Shown piece by piece: positions 9,174 through 17,602 of a stretch of 64,000 nt of DNA. The DNA is from Thermogemmata fonticola (GTDB lineage: Bacteria > Planctomycetota > Planctomycetia > Gemmatales > Gemmataceae), in NCBI RefSeq assembly GCF_013694095.1, contig NZ_JACEFB010000009.1, positions 1 to 64,000 of the forward strand, read 5' to 3'. Numbering within the stretch: the stretch's first letter is position 1; the number at the start of each line of letters is the position of its first letter. The notes beneath the pieces were generated by a model that saw only the letters and a program-made list of their open reading frames with translations, had not been told where the DNA came from and did not search any database. Made by a program: the position numbers and the translations under genes.

Positions 9174-9282
9174 GGGGAGCGTTAGGGCTGGCCTAGGGGA
9201 GCGTTAGTGGCTGGTGTTAGGCCAGGGGACTGTCAGGGGCCGGTGCTGGCTCAGGGGAGCGTCAGTGACCGATGTTGGTCCA
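9174..9282 (-). repeat. 29-bp tandem repeat, 3 full copies plus a partial, copying the argG 3' end and stop
   Basis: Full units lie at 9196..9224, 9225..9253 and 9254..9282, with a shortened one at 9174..9195. All open with GGGGA. The unit at 9254..9282 contains the last codons and TGA of argG on the minus strand. In the other copies the same place reads TGA or TAA. The period is not a multiple of three. Confidence 0.85.
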
Positions 9283-10527
9283 GGCGGGAGGAACCACCTG
9301 GCCGCTGGCGGCTAAGGCCCGAGCGCTGACCTGGAGCACGCGGACAAACCCTTCGCTATCGGCGTGGTCGAATTCCCCTACTGCTTCCATGCTGGCGTTG
9401 CTTTCCGAGTACAACTGGTGGGGCACATCCTCGGCGGCGAGGAACTCCACGCGGCCTTTATAGAGCTGGACGGTGATGGTGCCGGTGGCCAGGCGGGTGA
9501 GCGGGGCGAGGGCGGCGCGGGCCATGTGTGAGGCCAAATCGAAGCCGTAACCCTGGTAAATCTGCCGGGCCATAAACAGGGACAATGGATCGAACAGTTC
9601 CCGTCCCCGGCGGTCCAGGATCAACTGCAACAGGAAGGCATAGGCGCTGCCGAGCAACTCCATGCCGGGAGCCTCGTACACGCCGCGGGACTTGATCCCG
9701 ACAAAGCGGTTCTCGACGACATGGGTGCAGATACCCACGCCATGCCGTCCTGCTAGGGCGTTCGCCCGGCGGATCGCCTGGAAGGGACTGAGCAACTGGC
9801 CGTTGATCGCCGTGGGCACCCCCTGGACGAAGCGGATAGTGACGGCTTCCGGTTCCGCCGGTCCCTGGGACGGCAGCACGCCCATGCCCGGCTGCACAAA
9901 CCAGGGGCTAGTCGTCAGATGTTCCAGTTTTCCCGCTTCGTGGGTCAGGCCGAGGAGGTTGGCATCCGTCGAGTAGGGGGCCTCCTTGCTGGCTTTGATG
10001 GGCAGCTTGCGAGCGAGGCAGTAGTCGATCATTTCGGCCCGTCCGCGGAACTGCTGGAGGAAGGCGGGGTCGCGCCAGGGGGCATAGACGGTCAGCTCCG
10101 GGGCGAGCATGTTGGTGCACAATTGGAAGCGGACCTGGTCGTTCCCGCGGCCCGTCGCACCGTGTGCCAGCACGCGGATGCCTCGGCGGCGCAGCTCCGG
10201 CACCATCCCGGCCACGATGACGTGCCGGCCGATCCCGGTCGTGTTCCAGTACGCCCCCTCGTACTTGGCCTGGAACTGGATCACCTCGATCCCCGCGGCG
10301 GCGATCATGTCATGCAACGGTAGAGCGACGAAGTCCGCGGCTCCGCACGCCCGCATCCGCTCCTCGATCGCCCGGAAATCCGTCTCGTCCGGCTGGGCCA
10401 TATCCGCCGTGAAGCACACCACGCGCACGCCTTGCTCCGTCAGCCAGCGGGTGATCGTGCAGGAATCCAACCCGCCGGACGCGGCAAACCCCACCGTCTG
10501 GCCCTTCAAATCGGCTACACTGGTCAT
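9262..10527 (-). CDS. argG: Argininosuccinate synthase
   Basis: It joins citrulline and aspartate with ATP to form argininosuccinate, the penultimate step of arginine synthesis, in the cytoplasm. The N-terminal ATP pyrophosphatase loop appears as FAASGGLDSCTITRWL (residues 13-28; the family has A-Y/F-SGGLDTS). The later blocks ATGRGNDQVRF and SKEAPYSTDANLLG are typical of ArgG. Its 421 residues match the usual length. Start ATG at 10527. It stands alone; no other arginine gene is in the window. The 3' end is covered by a 29-bp tandem repeat, and an 18-bp repeat lies just upstream of the start. Confidence 0.95.
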   Translation of the reverse strand: MTSVADLKGQTVGFAASGGLDSCTITRWLTEQGVRVVCFTADMAQPDETDFRAIEERMRACGAADFVALPLHDMIAAAGIEVIQFQAKYEGAYWNTTGIGRHVIVAGMVPELRRRGIRVLAHGATGRGNDQVRFQLCTNMLAPELTVYAPWRDPAFLQQFRGRAEMIDYCLARKLPIKASKEAPYSTDANLLGLTHEAGKLEHLTTSPWFVQPGMGVLPSQGPAEPEAVTIRFVQGVPTAINGQLLSPFQAIRRANALAGRHGVGICTHVVENRFVGIKSRGVYEAPGMELLGSAYAFLLQLILDRRGRELFDPLSLFMARQIYQGYGFDLASHMARAALAPLTRLATGTITVQLYKGRVEFLAAEDVPHQLYSESNASMEAVGEFDHADSEGFVRVLQVSARALAASGQVVPPAWTNIGH

Positions 10528-10562
10528 GACTCGGCTACCCTCACCTTCGGACTCTTACGGTA

Positions 10563-10594
10563 GCGGACCGCCTCCTGAACGCGGACCGCCCCGG
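10563..10594. repeat. Short direct repeat upstream of argG
   Basis: GCGGACCGCC occurs at 10563 and 10581 (period 18 bp) in the leader region between argG and the divergent JAMM gene. Confidence 0.5.
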
Positions 10595-10724
10595 CTTGTC
10601 CTGTTTCCCACCATCTCCGCTTCCACGGGACCCAGGCCACCCCGTAGCACCGCGGCGCTCCGTCACGATATGATTACATAAACCGCCGCTTCTGGCATCA
10701 CACGCCCCGCTCCTTTCCTTCGAG

Positions 10725-10804
10725 GAACCGCTGTCCACCACCGTCCATGAACCGCTGTCCATCACGAACCATTTTCTTCCAGGAACCGTCATCGTCCATG
10801 AACC
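10725..10804 (+). repeat. Degenerate repeat that copies the start region of the JAMM gene
   Basis: GAACCG begins at 10725, 10749 and 10783, and CCATGAACC occurs at 10746 and 10797. The second CCATGAACC holds the probable start codon (10798). The first creates an in-frame upstream ATG at 10747. Confidence 0.6.
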
Positions 10805-11262
10805 ATCCCTTCTCCCCCGATCCTTTCCCCTCCTATCCTTTTGACCAACTGCTGGTACCGCAAGGGCTTCACTTCCAACTGATCCATCACGCTCGGCTTG
10901 CTCTGCCCCACGAATGCTGTGGCCTGCTGGCGGGGCGCATCCACCGCGGCCAGGCATTTGTCACCCATGTTTTCCCCTTGGGTAATGCTTTGGCCAGTCC
11001 CACGGCGTATCTGACCGATCCCCGCGATCTGCTGCACGCCTTCCGAAGCCTGCGGCAACTCCGCTGCGATTTACTCGCCTTCTACCACTCGCATCCGACC
11101 AGTCCGCCTTGGCCGAGCCGGCGGGACCTGGAGCAGAACACCTACGGCTCGGAAGTGCTGCATGTCATCGTCAGCCTGGCGGAGGAAGAACCGGAGATCG
11201 CAGCTTGGCGGCTGTTTCCGGCGAGCTATCAGGCCGTACCCTACCACCGCCTGGCTAGCTGA
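10798..11262 (+). CDS. JAMM/MPN-type metallopeptidase (M67 family)
   Basis: It is a 154-residue single JAB/MPN domain. The zinc-site pattern is complete: Glu in PHECCGLLAG (near residue 39), then YHSHPTSPPWPSRRD (near residues 98-112) giving HSHP and the distal Asp of the HxHx(n)SxxD signature. Bacterial M67 enzymes cleave isopeptide or C-terminal extensions, for example on sulfur-carrier proteins. No carrier or E1-like gene is adjacent, so the substrate is unknown. The ATG at 10798 is preferred; an in-frame ATG at 10747 arises from a duplicated start region. The gene's TGA abuts the convergent gene's stop (TGATCA), leaving no spacer. Confidence 0.8.
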   Translation: MNHPFSPDPFPSYPFDQLLVPQGLHFQLIHHARLALPHECCGLLAGRIHRGQAFVTHVFPLGNALASPTAYLTDPRDLLHAFRSLRQLRCDLLAFYHSHPTSPPWPSRRDLEQNTYGSEVLHVIVSLAEEEPEIAAWRLFPASYQAVPYHRLAS

Positions 11263-14200
11263 TCAGGCACACGGTTCGTCCTCTGCTGGGGAAGAAGGCG
11301 CTGGACTCGTCGGTCCCTCTGGCTCAAGCAGCCATTCCCAGCGCTGTTGTTTCCGGCCCCGACTCTGGCTGATTCGGCACATGGTCGCAAAGGGGCAGAA
11401 GCGGGTGCATTCGCGTTCCCGCGGCGCCAAGGGGAAGCAACCCTGACGGATGGCGGTCACCACTTGTCGCAGGCGTTGCACGGTCCGTTCCCGGAAGCGT
11501 TCCCAATTCGGGCTTCCCGCGTCGGTGGATGAGCGTCCTCGGTACGGCGGCCACATGATCTTTGGACCGGCCCCCGTGACGAACCAGTAGATCAATCCCC
11601 GCACCGGCGGCGACGTTCCTCCACCTTGGGCCAGCTTCTCCCAAGCGAGGGCGTACACCGGCAATTGCAGTCGCTCCAGGCGCTCCACCTCCGCCGCCGT
11701 GTAGCCAGATCCCCGCCCCGTCTTGTAATCGATGATCCAGATGCCGGACCCGGCCAGGTCCTGATCCACGCGGTCGATCCGCCCGCTCACGCGGATACTC
11801 AGGCCGGCCGCCTCCACCTGGCAATCTCGCTCGCCGGTGCCGAACCCTTCCTCAAACGCCACGGGTTGGGGAACCAGTCCGGCCTTGTGGCATCGCCCCA
11901 TCAGTTGCCGCCATTGCCGCCAGTACCGCCGGGCATAGCTTCGCAACCGCACTCCCTCCCACCGCCAGATTTCCCGGACCAGGCGGCTATGCCCTTGCGG
12001 CAGTTGCCGCTCCACCTCCTCCGCGATCAACTCGGCCAAGCGGCGGACCCAGGGCGGCTCCGCCTCGTTCCCTTCCGCTGTCTGGGCGGTGTCATTCTCG
12101 CTATCGGCAGCCTTCCCGGCCTTGTCCCGCCTCGCTGCCGCTTCCGCGGCAGCCTCCGCCGCCAGTTCCTGGATCAGCGCGCGGTCCTGCCCGTGCTCCG
12201 CCAGTTCCCGGTGGAAGCGGGCCAAAGCCTCATGCAGCACCACGCCCCGGCGGGTGTGTTCGATCTCTTCCGCAGGGTCCGGCAGCCTCTGCAAACCGAG
12301 CACATGCTGGGCGAAGAAGCGGAAGGGGCAGGATAAGTACGTCTCCAGCGCTGTCGGATTGAAGAGGCACTGGTCGTCAAAGAGCTGCTGGACCATGCGC
12401 ACGGCGGTGGGGTTCTGCAATCGGCCGTCATACGGCGTGTACTCCGGTCTGGCCCAGCGGGCCTCCACCATCTGTCGGGCACGCTCCAGGACCTGCTCGA
12501 TCTCCTCCGTCACAGCCGGATAGGAGCGGCGATCCGCCTTCCGCCCCCGTGCCCAGGCGTGGGCGTATTGCACCCGCTGTTCCGCCGCACTCAACGGTTT
12601 TTGGGTCCAGTAGCCATCGAGCAGCATTTTTTGTTGCAGGACGGTCAGCGGCTGCGTGCCGAGCTGTTCCCGCCACTGCTGAACGAAGGCCGCCGGAAGC
12701 AAGGACTCGCCATTGGCATCGAAGGCGGCATAGCTGAGGACCAGTTCCTGGCGGGGTGCAGCGGTCAGAGTGGCAAAGAGCAACTGCTCGCTGGCGAAGC
12801 GCTGCTCCGCGGTTTCCAGAGGCAGACCGGCTTGCCGCAGGCGCTGGCGCTGGCCGTCCGCGAGCAGGGTCTCCCGCCGGTTCAACCTTGGCCAGCTTCC
12901 CTCGCCCATATTCAGCAGCACCAGGTAATCACACTCCAGCCCCGCCGCTTCTTCCGCTTCGACCAGGCGGACCGCCCCGGTTGCTCCGCTGCTACCGGCG
13001 GGTGTGTATTCCCTCAGCGTTACGACACGTTCCACGTATGCCGCCAACTCCGCCCAGCTCTGCACCCTCTGCCGCTGGAGTCCGCCCGCCAGGCTTTGCC
13101 ACAATAGCTCCACCACCACCTTTTCGTCCGCGTCCAGCACTTCGGGGCGCAAACCCAAACTCTCGGCAAACCCACGCAGGCGTGCCAGCAACTCCCCTTC
13201 GGATCGGACGAGACTCACCTCCGGCTCTGTCGGGCCAGCCTCCCCCTCCGCGCTCTCTGCCACCTCGGCAGCGGCCAACTCCGCTTCCTCCTCCGAGACG
13301 GCGGTCTTTTGGTTCCCGATTCCCACGGCATCATAATGCCGGAATAACTCCCGCCAAAAATCTTGACACTGCAATGCCAGTTCCGGCAAGCGCTGCGACG
13401 GGCTTCCCTCTTCGTCGCTGTCTTCCGCGCTGGAATGGGGAAAGTTCTCGCGGGAGATTTTGGCGGAAGTTTGCGACTCGTTTTCTGCCTTGGCTGGGCT
13501 AACCTGCGGCTCACTTTCCTGGAGGATTTTTTGGGCCTGCTCGGTCCAATAGCGAATGGCGTTTTCCAGCGCCCGCCGCCCGCGGGGGATGCCGAGTCGC
13601 CGCAGAAATGCCTCCGCTGCGTAGCGCTGCTCGTCGTTCTCGTCCCAGGCGGGCCGGAAATAGCTGTGTCGCAGGAGGGCCGTCACGTCTCGAAAGCGCC
13701 AGTGCCGCGCCGCCACGTGCAGAGCGAGCAGGAAGAAACCGACCACGGGATGGCGGATCAGGGGCAGCCGCCTGTCCACCGCCAGAGGCACGGCATACTC
13801 CTGGGCGACCTCGTCGTACAACTCGGCCAGCCGCCCTTGGCTATCGCGGGTGGCCAGGAGGATCCGTTCCGCCGGCACCCCCTGGTCCAGCCAGTGCCGC
13901 ACCTGCCGGGCGATCAGGCGTGCCTCTCCCAACGCACCCGCCGCTTCGATCAACCGGAGCTGTGCAGGGAAGGAAGGCGGCGGTGGTGCGGAACCGTCGG
14001 CTGGTAGAAGGATGGGCTGGAGTTTCTCCGCGGCGAGAAGGGACCAGCCGTGATAGTCCAGTCCCGGCCCCTGCTGGACTTGCGGCGCTTCTCCCCACAC
14101 CTCGATGCCGCTTTCTGCCAGGGCTTCCAATAGCATCGCCGTCGAACGGGGCAATTCCACATAGCCGGTGACGATCACACCGCGTAATTCGGAGAACGGC

Positions 14201-14766
14201 TCGCGGCGGTTCTGATACCAGAGGTCCGCTGCCCGGAACTGCCGCTGGGCCTGGCTCAGCGCGTGGGCTTGCTGGCGCCGCCGGTCATACTCCCGGTACA
14301 GCAAGGCCAACTCCTGCAACGCCTGGCCCGCTCCACCTGCCAGATTCTGAAGCGTCTCTTCCCAGAGCTGCGGTGAGATGCCCGCTTCTTCCAGTTCCGC
14401 GACCGTTCCGGCCAGACGTTCGACAAACCCCCGCTTATCCCACACACGCTTGTAATAGTGCAAGGAGGACTGGCACTGCTGAAGGGTGTCCCACACCCAT
14501 TGCCGCCGGTCCCCTTCGCTCAGCTCCGCGAAGCTCCCCGCATGGTGATGCACCAGGGCATCCGCAAAACTTTGCAGGTCTCGAATCTGATCCTGCGCTC
14601 TTTCCCCGCGGCGCTGGCGCCGCTGTTCCGCCTGCCTGCGGCTGGCTGTCAGCCACAATACCCTCGCTTTGCCGTAGCCGCGCTGGAGCCGTTCGTATTC
14701 CTCCTCCAGCCGCTGCCAGCGCGCCGCCCGCGAGGGGGACAAGACCAGCCGGATCATCTCCGCCAT
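11263..14766 (-). CDS. AddB/RexB-like exonuclease with PD-(D/E)XK nuclease and Fe-S site
   Basis: It is 1,167 residues, the size of AddB, the partner of AddA in double-strand-break resection. The C-terminal nuclease shows IDRVD and IIDYKTGRG (catalytic Asp and DYK). Four cysteines (C813 in YLSCPFRFF; C1120, C1124, C1130 in ECTRFCPFATMC) match the AddB Fe-S staple. The helicase-like N-terminus lacks a Walker A; the place normally holding GxxGxGKT reads LSPSRAARW. The start at 14766 follows GAGGTGG; open frame upstream is leader, not conserved protein. No addA is in the window. Expected role: structural and nuclease subunit of an AddAB-type complex. Confidence 0.8.
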   Translation of the reverse strand: MAEMIRLVLSPSRAARWQRLEEEYERLQRGYGKARVLWLTASRRQAEQRRQRRGERAQDQIRDLQSFADALVHHHAGSFAELSEGDRRQWVWDTLQQCQSSLHYYKRVWDKRGFVERLAGTVAELEEAGISPQLWEETLQNLAGGAGQALQELALLYREYDRRRQQAHALSQAQRQFRAADLWYQNRREPFSELRGVIVTGYVELPRSTAMLLEALAESGIEVWGEAPQVQQGPGLDYHGWSLLAAEKLQPILLPADGSAPPPPSFPAQLRLIEAAGALGEARLIARQVRHWLDQGVPAERILLATRDSQGRLAELYDEVAQEYAVPLAVDRRLPLIRHPVVGFFLLALHVAARHWRFRDVTALLRHSYFRPAWDENDEQRYAAEAFLRRLGIPRGRRALENAIRYWTEQAQKILQESEPQVSPAKAENESQTSAKISRENFPHSSAEDSDEEGSPSQRLPELALQCQDFWRELFRHYDAVGIGNQKTAVSEEEAELAAAEVAESAEGEAGPTEPEVSLVRSEGELLARLRGFAESLGLRPEVLDADEKVVVELLWQSLAGGLQRQRVQSWAELAAYVERVVTLREYTPAGSSGATGAVRLVEAEEAAGLECDYLVLLNMGEGSWPRLNRRETLLADGQRQRLRQAGLPLETAEQRFASEQLLFATLTAAPRQELVLSYAAFDANGESLLPAAFVQQWREQLGTQPLTVLQQKMLLDGYWTQKPLSAAEQRVQYAHAWARGRKADRRSYPAVTEEIEQVLERARQMVEARWARPEYTPYDGRLQNPTAVRMVQQLFDDQCLFNPTALETYLSCPFRFFAQHVLGLQRLPDPAEEIEHTRRGVVLHEALARFHRELAEHGQDRALIQELAAEAAAEAAARRDKAGKAADSENDTAQTAEGNEAEPPWVRRLAELIAEEVERQLPQGHSRLVREIWRWEGVRLRSYARRYWRQWRQLMGRCHKAGLVPQPVAFEEGFGTGERDCQVEAAGLSIRVSGRIDRVDQDLAGSGIWIIDYKTGRGSGYTAAEVERLERLQLPVYALAWEKLAQGGGTSPPVRGLIYWFVTGAGPKIMWPPYRGRSSTDAGSPNWERFRERTVQRLRQVVTAIRQGCFPLAPRERECTRFCPFATMCRISQSRGRKQQRWEWLLEPEGPTSPAPSSPAEDEPCA

Positions 14767-14853
14767 AACTTCCACCTCTGGGTTCTTTCCTTCTCCTGCA
14801 ACTCCCGCGATTTCTGCACTTCCTCCGCATACGCATCCGTGCAGCAGCGAACG

Positions 14854-14913
14854 CCTCGGTTGGCCTTCCGCAAGCTGATCCCACCTCGGTTGGCCTTCCG
14901 CAAGCTGGCCCCA
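14854..14913. repeat. 30-bp tandem duplication upstream of the AddB-like gene
   Basis: Two adjacent 30-bp units (14854..14883 and 14884..14913) differ only near the end (AAGCTGATCC and AAGCTGGCCC). Confidence 0.85.
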
Positions 14914-14921
14914 CGCCCTGA

Positions 14922-14976
14922 TTGTACCACGTGATCCCGGTCCGCACCTTTGTACCACACGACCCCGACCCGCACC
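14922..14976. repeat. Second, unrelated 27-28-bp duplication in the same leader
   Basis: Units at 14922..14948 and 14950..14976 both open with TTGTACCAC and close with CGCACC, with a few substitutions between. The sequence is unrelated to the repeat 10 bp away. Confidence 0.75.
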
Positions 14977-15418
14977 TCCGGACTGACCACCGCCGCCCCC
15001 TCCACCCTCTTCCGCCTTCCTCCCGCGAGCCGGGAATGGCTCCGCCCTCTTTGCTCGAAGAGAGCTTGGCGGGAAGAGGGGGGTTTTTCTGCCGTTCTCA
15101 TCATCCTCCCCCACTGCCGATTTTTTTGGATTTTTTCCTTGACAGGGCAATTTTTAGTGTGCATATTTCCATATATCGCAGCTTCCCGTTCAAGGAGGCT
15201 GTTTGACAATCTGGTATTCTATGATCATGTTTACAGATAATATGTGGACATGGTCACAGGCCCAGAACGGAGGAGGACGCCATGTTTTTGAGCAATCGCC
15301 AGCAACGGTGGGGGACGCAGCGGGCCGAAGGCGGGATAGGCCGGATCGGGGCCGGAGCGCAAAGAGGCCGGAGCGGGACCGGAGCGAGAAGGGTGTGGAG
15401 GACGTTGGGCGAAAAGGA
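14977..15418. other. Intergenic region with an AT-rich patch, orphan promoter-like and ribosome-binding signals
   Basis: This spacer lies between fabH (ending 15419) and the AddB-like gene. About 15110..15250 is markedly AT-rich against its surroundings. It holds a good plus-strand promoter candidate and a second TTGACA at 15203. Further on, AGGAGG lies 6 nt before an ATG at 15282. The frame from that ATG is Arg/Gly-rich and runs antisense into fabH, so I do not annotate a gene. Confidence 0.5.
15139..15167 (+). promoter_or_regulatory. Candidate promoter, orphan
   Basis: A perfect TTGACA at 15139..15144 is followed at 17-bp spacing by CATATT (15162..15167). It points away from the AddB-like gene, and no convincing gene follows it. 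Confidence 0.4.
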
Positions 15419-16420
15419 TCACAGGGTGATGAGGGCGCTGCTCCAGGTCAGGCCGCCGCCGAAGGCGACGAGTAGGAGAGTGTCGCCTGGCTGGCAGCGG
15501 CCAGTTTCCAGAGCTTCATCTAGGGCAATCGGGACGCTGGCGGCGGAGGTGTTGCCGTATTTGTCGAGATTGACCATGACTTTGGAGGGTGGAATATGCG
15601 TGGCTTCCAGGGCAGCATCGATGATGCGCTGATTGACCTGGTGGGGAATGAGGATGTCGAAGGTGGGCAAGCCGAGTTCCCGGCAGTCCAGCTCCGCTTG
15701 CTGGATCAATTCGATCATGCGGGTGACAGCGAAGCGGAAGACTTCCCGTCCGGCGAGGCGGAGGTAGTCCAGGCGCTGGGGAACGGTGGCACCGGGCGGG
15801 GGCTGGGGCGTGACCCGGCTGGGCACCTGGATCAGTTCCTGGCGGGAGCCGTCGGCGTAAAGACGGATGCGGCGAATGCCACGGGGGCCAGCCGGTTGAG
15901 CCGAGAGGACCACCGCGCCGGCCCCGTCCCCGAAGAGGATGCAGGAGTTGCGGTCCGTCAGGTCCATGGCCCGCGTGAGCACCTCAGTCCCAACGACCAG
16001 CACGTGGCGGGCTGCCCCGGTGTACACATACTGGCTGGCCACGGACAAAGCATACAGGAAGCCCGAACAGGCCGCCGACAGGTCAAAAGCGGGGATATGC
16101 CGGCATCCCAGGGCCGCCTGAATGAGGCAGGCAGTGGCGGGACACATCAGGTCCGGCGTGACGGTGGCGCAGACGATCAGGTCCAAGTCCTGGGGGGCCA
16201 GGCCGGCTTTTTCCAGAGCGTGCCGGGCGGCTGCCGTTCCCAGCGTGGCCGAAGTTTCTCCAGTGCCGGCAAAGCGGCGGGCGCGAATCCCCGTCCGCGT
16301 CCGAATCCACTCATCGGAAGTGTCCAAATTGAGGCTTTCCGCCAACTCATCGTTGGTGACACTGCGGGCCGGCAAGCAGCGGCCCGTCCCCGCAATGACC
16401 GCGCTGTAAGAAATACCCAT
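15419..16420 (-). CDS. fabH: 3-oxoacyl-ACP synthase III
   Basis: It condenses acetyl-CoA (or another short acyl-CoA) with malonyl-ACP to start fatty-acid synthesis. It is 333 residues, the normal length. The start MGISYSAVIAGTGRCLPAR is typical; the frame is open further upstream but that part is not conserved. The active-site Cys lies in FDLSAACSGFLYAL (near residue 113), the His in ILIPHQVNQRI, and the Asn in LDKYGNTSAASVP. It stands alone, convergent with nothing: YkgJ-type and queuosine genes lie upstream. fabF and a KS-like gene are 4-7 kb away on the same strand but not in the same operon. Confidence 0.93.
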   Translation of the reverse strand: MGISYSAVIAGTGRCLPARSVTNDELAESLNLDTSDEWIRTRTGIRARRFAGTGETSATLGTAAARHALEKAGLAPQDLDLIVCATVTPDLMCPATACLIQAALGCRHIPAFDLSAACSGFLYALSVASQYVYTGAARHVLVVGTEVLTRAMDLTDRNSCILFGDGAGAVVLSAQPAGPRGIRRIRLYADGSRQELIQVPSRVTPQPPPGATVPQRLDYLRLAGREVFRFAVTRMIELIQQAELDCRELGLPTFDILIPHQVNQRIIDAALEATHIPPSKVMVNLDKYGNTSAASVPIALDEALETGRCQPGDTLLLVAFGGGLTWSSALITL

Positions 16421-16594
16421 CGAAATCAACCTGATCCTGAGCCACACCCGCGGTGCTCTAGCCACCGCCGCATCATTCCGAGCATTGCTATCGGTGTAGC
16501 AAATTGTCAGTACAACTTCCACAAGATAATTCCGGGCAACTGGATGGCGGGCGATGTAGGATAACGTCAGATTCGATACCGGGGGGTGTTCCAT

Positions 16595-17017
16595 ATGAGC
16601 CGGCAGCCTTCTGAACCATGGTACGCTGATGGCCTGGCCTTTACCTGCACGCGCTGTGGGGATTGCTGCCGGGGAGCGCCGGGGTATGTCTGGGTCAATG
16701 AGGAGGAGATCGCGGCGATCGCTGAGCATCTGGGGGAGGCGGCGGACCGAGTGCGGGCGATGTACACGCGAGCGGTGCGGGGCCAGCGCTCCTTGCGGGA
16801 ACGGAGCAACGGCGACTGTATCTTTTGGGATGCGGCCAAAGGGTGCACCATCTACCCCGTGCGTCCGCGGCAATGCCGCACCTGGCCGTTCTGGGCCAGC
16901 AACGTGGCCAGCCCGCAAGCCTGGGAACGCACTTGCCAGGTCTGCCCCGGCTGCGGCCAGGGGGAAGTGATCCCGGCGGAAGAGATCACCCGGCGGGTTC
17001 AGGTCATCCGGTTATGA
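16595..17017 (+). CDS. YkgJ-family cysteine-cluster protein
   Basis: It is a 140-residue protein with the CxxCxxCC pattern of the YkgJ family (CTRCGDCC, near residue 20) and later cysteines in GDCIF, GCTIYPVRPRQC and CQVCPGC. These could bind a metal or an Fe-S cluster. The RPxxCRxWPFW segment is the family hallmark. Biochemical function is not established. I chose the ATG at 16595 because a GGGGGG run lies 8 nt upstream; a GTG at 16586 would overlap that run. It is divergent from fabH. Confidence 0.75.
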   Translation: MSRQPSEPWYADGLAFTCTRCGDCCRGAPGYVWVNEEEIAAIAEHLGEAADRVRAMYTRAVRGQRSLRERSNGDCIFWDAAKGCTIYPVRPRQCRTWPFWASNVASPQAWERTCQVCPGCGQGEVIPAEEITRRVQVIRL

Positions 17018-17045
17018 CGGGCAGCGGCCCAGCTCTTCCCCGACC

Positions 17046-17465
17046 TCAACCCGGCGAGGTAGAGGGGGTTGCACCGCCAGCAGGTGAGGATGAAGCCGGT
17101 TGCTCCCGTTCGTAGTGGCAAGTCACGGTCGTAGTGATCCCCCCGCGCGGGGTCCACTTGGACACCACGGTGCAACGGCGGGGTTGGCAAGCCGCCACGA
17201 AGTCATCGAGCAAGCGGTTGGTGACCTGCTCGTAAAAGATGCCCATGTTGCGGTAGCGCTGCAAATAGAGCTTGAGCGATTTCAGCTCCACGCACCATTG
17301 GTCCGGGACATACGTAAAGATGATGGTGCCGAAATCGGGCTGGCCGGTTTTCGGGCAGACACTGGTGAACTCCGGGCAGACAATCTCGATCGTGTAATCC
17401 CGTCCTGGCCGCGGGTTGGGAAAGGTCTCCAGTTGATCCGCACTCGGCGTGGCTGTCGGTTCCAT
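17046..17465 (-). CDS. queF: NADPH-dependent 7-cyano-7-deazaguanine reductase
   Basis: It reduces the nitrile of preQ0 to preQ1 in queuosine synthesis. At 139 residues it is the short, single-domain (YkvM-type) form. The nucleophilic Cys and neighbours are visible in [14 protein letters not shown] (near residue 37). The substrate-binding [14 protein letters not shown] block and the [12 protein letters not shown] block follow. The start at 17465 has GGGGAG about 7 nt upstream. queC is divergent, 137 bp away, supplying the preQ0 that QueF uses. No tRNA-guanine transglycosylase gene is in the window. Confidence 0.93.
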   Translation of the reverse strand: MEPTATPSADQLETFPNPRPGRDYTIEIVCPEFTSVCPKTGQPDFGTIIFTYVPDQWCVELKSLKLYLQRYRNMGIFYEQVTNRLLDDFVAACQPRRCTVVSKWTPRGGITTTVTCHYEREQPASSSPAGGATPSTSPG

Positions 17466-17538
17466 AGGGCACTCCCCAGAGGGAATGGAGCAGGTTATGA
17501 TGATACACTGCGGTTTATCGTAGGCTGTGGCGGCGAGG

Positions 17539-17582
17539 GCGGAAGGCGGATGTTCTCCAAGCGGAAGGCGGATGTTCTCCAA
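17539..17582. repeat. Perfect 22-bp tandem duplication in the queC leader
   Basis: Two identical 22-bp units (17539..17560 and 17561..17582) end 20 bp before the queC start codon. Confidence 0.9.
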
Positions 17583-17602
17583 GTGGTGGAGGCGATGAGC
17601 CG

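Noticed and set aside
9174-9282. CRISPR-like array
   Set aside because: Units abut without spacers, differ at several bases and include a gene end; no cas gene is nearby.
15282-15632. Small plus-strand gene after the strong ribosome site
   Set aside because: The product is Arg/Gly low-complexity and overlaps fabH for more than 200 bp antisense; kept only as a finding.
17466-17602. preQ1 riboswitch between queF and queC
   Set aside because: No matching C-rich loop and A-rich tail were found; the spacer is dominated by the 22-bp duplication.
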